Source: Alphaproteobacteria bacterium UBA2964 (GTDB lineage Bacteria > Pseudomonadota > Alphaproteobacteria > MPNO01 > UBA2964). Taken from it: DNA of 11,758 nucleotides. The stretch is from positions 1 through 11,758 of the forward strand of contig DEBE01000009.1 of the NCBI GenBank assembly GCA_002348425.1, in the 5' to 3' direction. The translations under genes and the position numbers were made by a program. Positions 7,646-11,758 of this stretch are shown here, piece by piece. The notes below the pieces were generated by a model, which worked only from the letters and a program-made list of their open reading frames with translations, was not told the origin of the DNA and ran no database searches. Position 1 is the stretch's first letter. The number at the start of each line of letters is the position of its first letter.

Positions 7646-8392
7646 TTACCTAAGGGTCAGCCCTCCGTCGACGTGAATAGTTTGTCCAGTAATAAACGCC
7701 GCCTCTTTAGACAACAAAAAGGAGATTAAAGCTGCCGTGTCGTCTGGAGTGCCTATTCGTCCCATGGGGATTTTCTTTTCAGCGGTTTTCCATGCAGCTT
7801 GAGACAATGCAGAGTGTCCGGAAGAATCTTTTTTCGTATAGCCTGGTGCCACGCAATTAACTGTCACGCCATCTTGTGCTAGTTGAATAGCAAGAGATTT
7901 TGCTAATGCTTCGAGAGAAGCTTTAGCCGCCGCAGTGGCAGGAAAAAGGCCATCAATCGAAAAAACATGAGCAACAAAAGAGCTAACAACGACGATTCGA
8001 CCGTGAGATGATTTCTTGAGGAACGGTAAAGCACCCGTTGCAATATGAAAAAATGCTTCAGGCATTCCCTTTTCTGCATCAATTATCGAGTTTGCATCAA
8101 CATCACCAAATAACCCTCGTTCTGCAAATCCTGCATTACTTACAATCTGGTCTACACCCCCAAGGTGAGAAACGGTTTCTAAAACGAGGTTTTCAGCGAA
8201 CTTTTTATCAGTTAAATCGCCCAGTATTGAATGAACTTCACAACCTAGATCACGCAATTCGGTAACAATTTTCTCTAGACCAGAATGATTTTTTCGCGAA
8301 TGCAGCATGTATGAATGCCCCGGCTTCGCGATGCGCCTTGCAACAGCGGCCCCAATTCCGCTTGCCGCACCAGTTATAAGGATATTAACCAT
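7646..8392 (-). CDS. Divergent short-chain dehydrogenase/reductase lacking the catalytic tyrosine
   Basis: This 248-residue SDR-fold protein has an intact cofactor site, TGAASGIG (7-14), and the N86-A-G element. The HSRKN segment after the second strand (S32, R33) suggests NADP(H). The serine of the active site is present (S137-S138), and the C-terminal IHVDGG motif is normal. In the expected YxxxK motif the tyrosine is replaced: the segment reads T153-A-A-A-K157 (codon ACT). The structural asparagine usually found in helix 4 is also not evident around 110-118. The protein is either a non-classical SDR using another acid, a cofactor-binding or structural paralogue, or inactive. It starts 5 bp after the CDGSH gene stop on the same strand, so the two probably form an operon, with only a weak ribosome binding site between them. 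Confidence 0.9.
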   Translation of the reverse strand: MVNILITGAASGIGAAVARRIAKPGHSYMLHSRKNHSGLEKIVTELRDLGCEVHSILGDLTDKKFAENLVLETVSHLGGVDQIVSNAGFAERGLFGDVDANSIIDAEKGMPEAFFHIATGALPFLKKSSHGRIVVVSSFVAHVFSIDGLFPATAAAKASLEALAKSLAIQLAQDGVTVNCVAPGYTKKDSSGHSALSQAAWKTAEKKIPMGRIGTPDDTAALISFLLSKEAAFITGQTIHVDGGLTLR

Positions 8393-8397
8393 TATTT

Positions 8398-8613
8398 CTA
8401 GGTTTCATGGGTACCATCACATAAAGGCTGGTTTTGTGTTCTTTTGCAGCCACAGAATGTTACAGCCCTGTCACGTTTTGCAACATATTGTACTGGGGAT
8501 ACGCTTGTTCCTTTATGTGATCCATCGCAAAAGGGCTGGGCTTTGCTTTGACCGCATGCACACCACCAGTATTCTTTACCTTCTTCGACCATCCGTTGAT
8601 AATATAATGCCAT
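8398..8613 (-). CDS. Small CDGSH-type iron-sulfur protein with two cluster-binding motifs
   Basis: This 71-residue protein consists almost entirely of two CDGSH zinc-finger-like motifs. Motif one is C18-x-C20 with C29-D-G-S-H33; motif two is C54-x-C56 with C65-D-G-T-H69. Both keep the family spacing C-x-C-x2-(S/T)-x3-P-x-C-D-G-(S/T)-H, so each should hold a redox-active 2Fe-2S cluster bound by three cysteines and one histidine. The tandem arrangement resembles the Miner2/CISD3 class rather than the single-motif mitoNEET class. No signal peptide or membrane segment is present, so it is predicted cytoplasmic. GAAGGAAA lies about ten bases before the ATG. It is first in a two-gene unit with the tyrosine-less SDR and divergent from the TauD-family gene. 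Role as electron carrier, cluster donor or redox sensor is unresolved. Confidence 0.93.
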   Translation of the reverse strand: MALYYQRMVEEGKEYWWCACGQSKAQPFCDGSHKGTSVSPVQYVAKRDRAVTFCGCKRTQNQPLCDGTHET

Positions 8614-8726
8614 GATTTATTTTTCCTTCACTTTAAAACTTAGTTAGTTAATTTTTAGAGTGACACCAGATGGTTCACAAGTCCTAGTATTAATTTTATG
8701 CACGGTATATTCGTAGGAGACCTATA
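8614..8726. promoter_or_regulatory. Divergent intergenic region between the CDGSH gene and the TauD-family gene
   Basis: These 113 bp must carry the promoters of two divergent units. For the plus strand there is a possible -35 TTCACA (8674-8679) with TATGCA 17 bases later, or alternatively TATATT at 8706-8711; neither is strong. An imperfect dyad GTGA (8660-8663) and TCAC (8675-8678), with an internal C/G match, overlaps the TTCACA candidate and could be an operator. A clear Shine-Dalgarno AGGAG lies at 8715-8719, seven bases before the TauD-family ATG. Confidence 0.4.
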
Positions 8727-9587
8727 ATGAGTAAAACTTTTAAAATCCGGCCTTTGGGTCCCGCACTTGGTGCTGAAATTTTAGATCTGAATATCGCTCA
8801 GGAGTTAGATCGAGAAACAATCCAAGACCTTTATGAAGCATGGCGGGATAATATAGTCCTTCTTTTCAACAAGATTCATATGACCCAGACAGAACAACTG
8901 CGTTTTGCCGGTTGTTTTGGCAAGGTTGGTGAACGGCCAAAGCCTAAAGAAGCTAGACCAGAGGATTATAGTAAACTAGATGATGCCTTTATGCTCGTTA
9001 CAAACATCCGTGAGAAAGGTAAACCAATCGGTACTTTACCAGATGGTGAAATGATGTTTCACCATGACACGATTTACAAACCAAAACCGCATATTGGAAC
9101 CTTGTTATATGCAATGGAGGTACCTTCCAGGGGTGGTAACACAAAATTTACCAATCTTTATAAGGCCTATGAAGCCCTACCGAAAGCAATCAAGAAAAGA
9201 GTAGAGGGACGCAAAGCTTTGCATCTTTATGATTATGACCGAATCAAAGAGCGCAACACAGCTGAAGGAGCAGGTGAGTTACTCGAGCACCACTCACATC
9301 CAGTCGTCATTGTGCATCCACGTTCAGGCCGGAAAGCCCTTTATGTTAACCGCTTGATGACAGCAGAAATAGAGGGTTTGCCGCCCGAAGAAAGCGAAGA
9401 AATTCTCAATATAATGTTCGATATTGCTGAAAAGCCAGAGCATATTTATGAACATATTTGGAGACCGGGCGATCTTATTTTATGGGATAACTACTGCTCC
9501 TCCCATGCAAGAACCGATTTTCCAAATGATGAAGTACGACTTTTACGCCGCTGCCAAATTGAGTCAGAGAGTGCACCAAGGGATTAA
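8727..9587 (+). CDS. TauD/TfdA family Fe(II)/2-oxoglutarate-dependent dioxygenase
   Basis: The 286 residues match the family length. The iron-binding facial triad is visible: H112-H-D114 in the FHHDTIY segment, and distal H260 in WDNYCSSH. R271 and R275 fall in the position of the TauD 2-oxoglutarate and substrate-carboxylate or sulfonate arginines; H260, R271 and R275 sit five residues after TauD H255, R266 and R270. The central VPSRGGNTKF segment is typical. The reaction is oxidative hydroxylation coupled to 2-oxoglutarate decarboxylation in the cytoplasm, often to release sulfite from sulfonates or to cleave ether or carboxylic substrates. No sulfonate transporter is adjacent, so a taurine role is not supported and the gene symbol is left blank. 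AGGAG precedes the ATG by seven bases. It appears monocistronic. Confidence 0.93.
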   Translation: MSKTFKIRPLGPALGAEILDLNIAQELDRETIQDLYEAWRDNIVLLFNKIHMTQTEQLRFAGCFGKVGERPKPKEARPEDYSKLDDAFMLVTNIREKGKPIGTLPDGEMMFHHDTIYKPKPHIGTLLYAMEVPSRGGNTKFTNLYKAYEALPKAIKKRVEGRKALHLYDYDRIKERNTAEGAGELLEHHSHPVVIVHPRSGRKALYVNRLMTAEIEGLPPEESEEILNIMFDIAEKPEHIYEHIWRPGDLILWDNYCSSHARTDFPNDEVRLLRRCQIESESAPRD

Positions 9588-9931
9588 AAATATAATAAGT
9601 TGATTGCGATTTTAATTGTCGTTGTGGTTTTAAAGGGAGCGGCTGCAATAATTGAAGATATGGACCACCCCCCCCCATACAATTCTCCGACATCTTTAAT
9701 TGTGGTCAACCTAGATCCACTGAGACATTTAATCGAAAAAAAACAAAACCTAAAAAATTTAAAAAAACAATTTTTCGTTCTGATTTAAGGTGATGGTTAC
9801 ATCCTCGAGTTCATAATTGCTACTGCATCTGCAAAACTCAGGATCAAAAAACAGTCTTCGTTTCCTAATGTAGTCCCATCGTTGTTCTAAAACCTCTTAA
9901 ATACTTTTTGAATGAAGACGGAAAAAACTTG
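9588..9931. other. 344-bp gene-poor, homopolymer-rich region
   Basis: I see no convincing gene, RNA or strong terminator here. It contains a run of nine C (9668-9676) and several A runs between about 9735 and 9770. A plus-strand frame from a TTG at 9600 codes for 62 residues with a hydrophobic start, but no ribosome binding site or family likeness supports it. On the minus strand 9759-9896 is open for 45 codons without a start codon, including RWDYIRKRRLFFDP, which has protein-like composition and may be a relic. Both convergent neighbours should end transcription here, but no GC-rich hairpin followed by T was found. Confidence 0.5.
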
Positions 9932-10309
9932 TTACGACTTGGTCATGGGACCGCCATTCTTTTCCCAATCTCCTATAGCACCCACATTAGAAACATTAGT
10001 ATATCCCATATCTATCAATGTTTTCCCAGTTAATGCCGCTTGTCCTCCCGCACCGCAAACTAAAATTAACTCTGAATCCTTCTTAAGATTCTCATTATAA
10101 AGACCCGTGGCTTCATCAGCGACAAATTCAATTAGCCCTCGTTGGATTTTTAATGCATCCGCGATAGTACCTGTTTTTGCAATATCAGAACTATCTCTTA
10201 CATCGATAAAAATTGCAGATTTTGATTTATGTTTTTCGATAGCCTCATTAAAGTCAATTTTGCGCACTACCGCATTTGCTTCTTCTAAATAATCTTTAGC
10301 TGTTTTCAT
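9932..10309 (-). CDS. Single-domain rhodanese-like protein
   Basis: This 125-residue protein consists of one rhodanese fold. The conserved FIDVRD element lies at 34-39 and the active-site loop at C85-G-A-G-G-Q90, where C85 would carry the persulfide. The closing DWEKNGGPM segment near the C-terminus is typical of bacterial single-domain proteins of this class. The last loop position, usually arginine in sulfurtransferases, is glutamine here, so sulfur-donor preference may differ or catalysis may be weak. No signal peptide is seen, so a cytoplasmic sulfur-carrier or sulfide-handling role is likely. AGTAGGAAAA precedes the ATG. The gene lies 42 bp downstream of the tRNA-Leu on the same strand. 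Confidence 0.9.
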   Translation of the reverse strand: MKTAKDYLEEANAVVRKIDFNEAIEKHKSKSAIFIDVRDSSDIAKTGTIADALKIQRGLIEFVADEATGLYNENLKKDSELILVCGAGGQAALTGKTLIDMGYTNVSNVGAIGDWEKNGGPMTKS

Positions 10310-10351
10310 TTTTCCTACTTTCGTCTCTTTACTATCAGAGAATTACAAAAA

Positions 10352-10440
10352 TGGTGCCCGCTCCCGGACTCGAACCGGGACGTCCTTTCGAACAACGGAT
10401 TTTAAGTCCGTTGCGTCTACCAATTCCGCCAAGCGGGCAC
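10352..10440 (-). tRNA. tRNA-Leu, anticodon UAA, with encoded CCA
   Basis: On the minus strand the acceptor arms GTGCCCGC and GCGGGCAC pair perfectly and are followed by a genomically encoded CCA (TGG at 10352-10354 on the plus strand). The anticodon loop reads CTTAAAA between ACGGA and TCCGT, giving anticodon TAA at 10402-10404. A T-arm with GGTTCGAGTCC and a long class II variable arm (TGTTCGAAAGGACGT) confirm leucine identity. The mature body is 86 nt without CCA. It lies between the exporter gene (84 bp upstream) and the rhodanese gene. Confidence 0.97.
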
Positions 10441-10516
10441 TTAATATATATTGCGGCAGAACCTAGCGCATAATTACGGAACAAGGAAAGATAAAGAAAC
10501 AAAATAATCGGGGTCC

Positions 10517-10538
10517 AAAAAAAACTAACTAGTTTTTT
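10517..10538 (-). terminator. A/T-only hairpin overlapping the exporter stop codon, possible weak terminator
   Basis: Reading the minus strand, AAAAAAC and GTTTTTT flank TAGTTA and could form a seven-pair A/T-rich stem ending in a run of T, which covers the stop codon. The stem has only one G-C pair, so it would be weak; the palindrome may be chance in AT-rich sequence. It lies just before the tRNA-Leu leader. Confidence 0.25.
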
Positions 10539-11758
10539 CCAAAGAGATTGACGCTGATTTTGAGCGACCTAACATCCAAAACCAAATAAAAATTGATAAA
10601 ATTCCTCCCAATGCAACTCCCCAACGGATCCCTACTAGCTCTGCAGCAGCGCCCATACCAAGGGCGCCGAGAGCCGGAGCTCCCCGATGAATCACTCCAT
10701 ACAAACTCATGACTCTCCCTCGCATCGCACCATCCACCGCATGCTGCATAAGAGTTTGAGTTGCAGTACCACCGTAAATGCCAGAAATTCCGAGTATAAA
10801 TATACTAAATAGGGCCAAGGGATACCAATTGGTGACTACAAACCCAAAAATACCTAGACCTGTCGCCAGTAACGCCAAAATTGTAACCCGAGTTAAACCT
10901 CGTACATGCCCTCTTCTTGCTAGCCATATTGCTGCAACTAGTCCACCAACACCGGAGACAGCCGTGAGTTCGCCTAAACCACTCGCCCCTCTATTAAACA
11001 CTTCATCTGCAAACTCCGGTAAAACCTCCAAAAGGGCTTTTCCACCCATCGCCATCGCTATCAGCAAGACCATTGCTGGGCCAATTCCTGGATGTCGGAT
11101 GGCATATTGGAGACCCTCTAGCGATTGTGCCCAAACACTGGAGCCTCTATTGGGTTTCTCTTCGCTTCTAACCTGTCTAATAACTAGTAATGAAATGATA
11201 AAGAATATAAAAGTGACCGCATTAAAAAAGAACGCAATACCAACATTCCAATATTCAATCAAAAATGCTCCGGAAATGGGGCCAACCACGCGACCTAAGT
11301 TGAATATCGCTGAATTAAGGGCCACCGCCGGGGGAATATAATGATGTTCAACGAGATTAGGGACCATAGAGAGGCGAGCTGCAGTATTTAATGCCCAGGC
11401 AACCCCCAAGAAAGCGGTCCAGCCGATTAACCACCAGATATCAGAACTTTCCGTAAACTTTCCGGATAGATACATCCACCCCAATACGGCCGCCTGAAAC
11501 ATACCCATCAGCTGGCTGATCATACTCAAAACCCGCCGATCGTACCTATCTGCCATCACTCCAGCAAACGGGGTCAAGAATATAGTGGGTATAAGATCAG
11601 CAAACACTACCATACCAACCCAGAAGCTAGAATGCGTTAGCTCCCAAGCAAGCCATGCAGCTGCCAAACGGTGAGCCCACATTCCAAACAAGGAAATTGT
11701 GCTACCGGCAGTATAAACCCCATAGTTCCATTGACTGAGAACACTTATAATTCCCGGC
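10525..11758 (-). CDS. MFS_3-type transporter (EntS/macrolide-exporter-like), N-terminus beyond right edge
   Basis: The frame stays open from the stop at 10525 to the right edge and beyond, giving 410 visible residues. The earliest in-window start codon, a TTG at 11691, lies inside the first membrane helix and is not the real start. The 22 residues before it (including QWNYGVYTAGSTISLFGMW) match the family's typical N-terminal pattern of a short basic/aromatic lead and first helix, so only a few residues are missing. Motif A is visible as GVMADRYDRR between helices 2 and 3, and about twelve hydrophobic segments follow. The family exports siderophores, macrolides or other small molecules across the inner membrane by proton exchange; the substrate is unknown. 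The next gene on the same strand is tRNA-Leu. Confidence 0.9.
   Translation of the reverse strand, partial: PGIISVLSQWNYGVYTAGSTISLFGMWAHRLAAAWLAWELTHSSFWVGMVVFADLIPTIFLTPFAGVMADRYDRRVLSMISQLMGMFQAAVLGWMYLSGKFTESSDIWWLIGWTAFLGVAWALNTAARLSMVPNLVEHHYIPPAVALNSAIFNLGRVVGPISGAFLIEYWNVGIAFFFNAVTFIFFIISLLVIRQVRSEEKPNRGSSVWAQSLEGLQYAIRHPGIGPAMVLLIAMAMGGKALLEVLPEFADEVFNRGASGLGELTAVSGVGGLVAAIWLARRGHVRGLTRVTILALLATGLGIFGFVVTNWYPLALFSIFILGISGIYGGTATQTLMQHAVDGAMRGRVMSLYGVIHRGAPALGALGMGAAAELVGIRWGVALGGILSIFIWFWMLGRSKSASISLEKTS

Noticed and set aside
8660..8678. CRP/FNR binding site
   Set aside because: The arms GTGA and TCAC are present but the spacer is 11 bases, not the 8 between GTGA and TCAC expected for CRP.
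8727..9587. Specific assignment as taurine dioxygenase TauD
   Set aside because: The iron and 2-oxoglutarate residues fit the whole family, and no taurine transporter genes are adjacent; substrate cannot be read.
9600..9788. 62-residue plus-strand frame with a hydrophobic N-terminus
   Set aside because: It needs a TTG start, has no ribosome binding site, is disrupted in character by nine-C and poly-A runs, and resembles no family I know.
10778..11341. 187-residue plus-strand frame
   Set aside because: It lies entirely antisense to the MFS_3 exporter, whose membrane pattern and motif A are clear; the composition is that of a reverse-strand shadow.
1..11758. CRISPR array, insertion sequence, prophage or toxin-antitoxin system
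   Set aside because: No regularly spaced repeats, terminal inverted repeats, transposase, integrase or recognisable toxin/antitoxin pair was seen on either strand.

Overview
The window is an AT-rich, gene-dense bacterial segment with protein-coding genes on both strands and one tRNA-Leu(UAA) gene that encodes its own CCA end. Gene content suggests a catabolically versatile heterotroph: a Rieske oxygenase, a molybdenum hydroxylase subunit, several SDRs, a TauD-type dioxygenase and two MFS carriers. The low GC and tight packing would fit a marine alphaproteobacterium. That placement is inferred from gene content alone and is not proven by any marker in the window.

Layout. (1) Positions 1-1735, minus strand: a Rieske aromatic-ring oxygenase alpha subunit followed by the start of a zinc-free MDR/quinone-oxidoreductase-like gene that runs off the left edge. 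(2) Positions 1736-1827: a 92-bp divergent intergenic region. (3) Positions 1828-7635, plus strand: a likely operon of an MFS carrier, an SDR dehydrogenase (ATGA overlap with the carrier), a wrecked ACMSD-type amidohydrolase, a xanthine-dehydrogenase-family molybdopterin subunit and a dihydrodipicolinate-synthase-family lyase. (4) Positions 7646-8613, minus strand: a CDGSH iron-sulfur protein followed by an SDR that lacks the catalytic tyrosine. These converge on the lyase gene with only 10 bp between stops. (5) Positions 8727-9587, plus strand: a TauD/TfdA 2-oxoglutarate dioxygenase. (6) Positions 9588-9931: 344 bp with no convincing gene and long homopolymer runs. (7) Positions 9932-11758, minus strand: a single-domain rhodanese, tRNA-Leu, and an MFS_3-type exporter that continues past the right edge.

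How it fits together (inference). The divergent blocks at 1-7635 look like a catabolic locus for an aromatic, heteroaromatic or related carboxylated compound. The MFS carrier would import it. The Rieske oxygenase, molybdenum hydroxylase and SDR would oxidise it, and the lyase would cleave or form a pyruvate-type intermediate. A decarboxylase or hydrolase was once part of the set, but it carries a frameshift, a large internal deletion and a changed metal-site residue, so the pathway is remodelled or decaying. No Rieske reductase, ferredoxin or beta subunit is present, and neither are the FAD and 2Fe-2S subunits normally partnered with the molybdenum subunit. These must lie outside the window if the enzymes work. 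The right third (rhodanese, tRNA, exporter) looks like ordinary chromosomal backbone. No transposase, integrase, CRISPR array or phage gene was seen.
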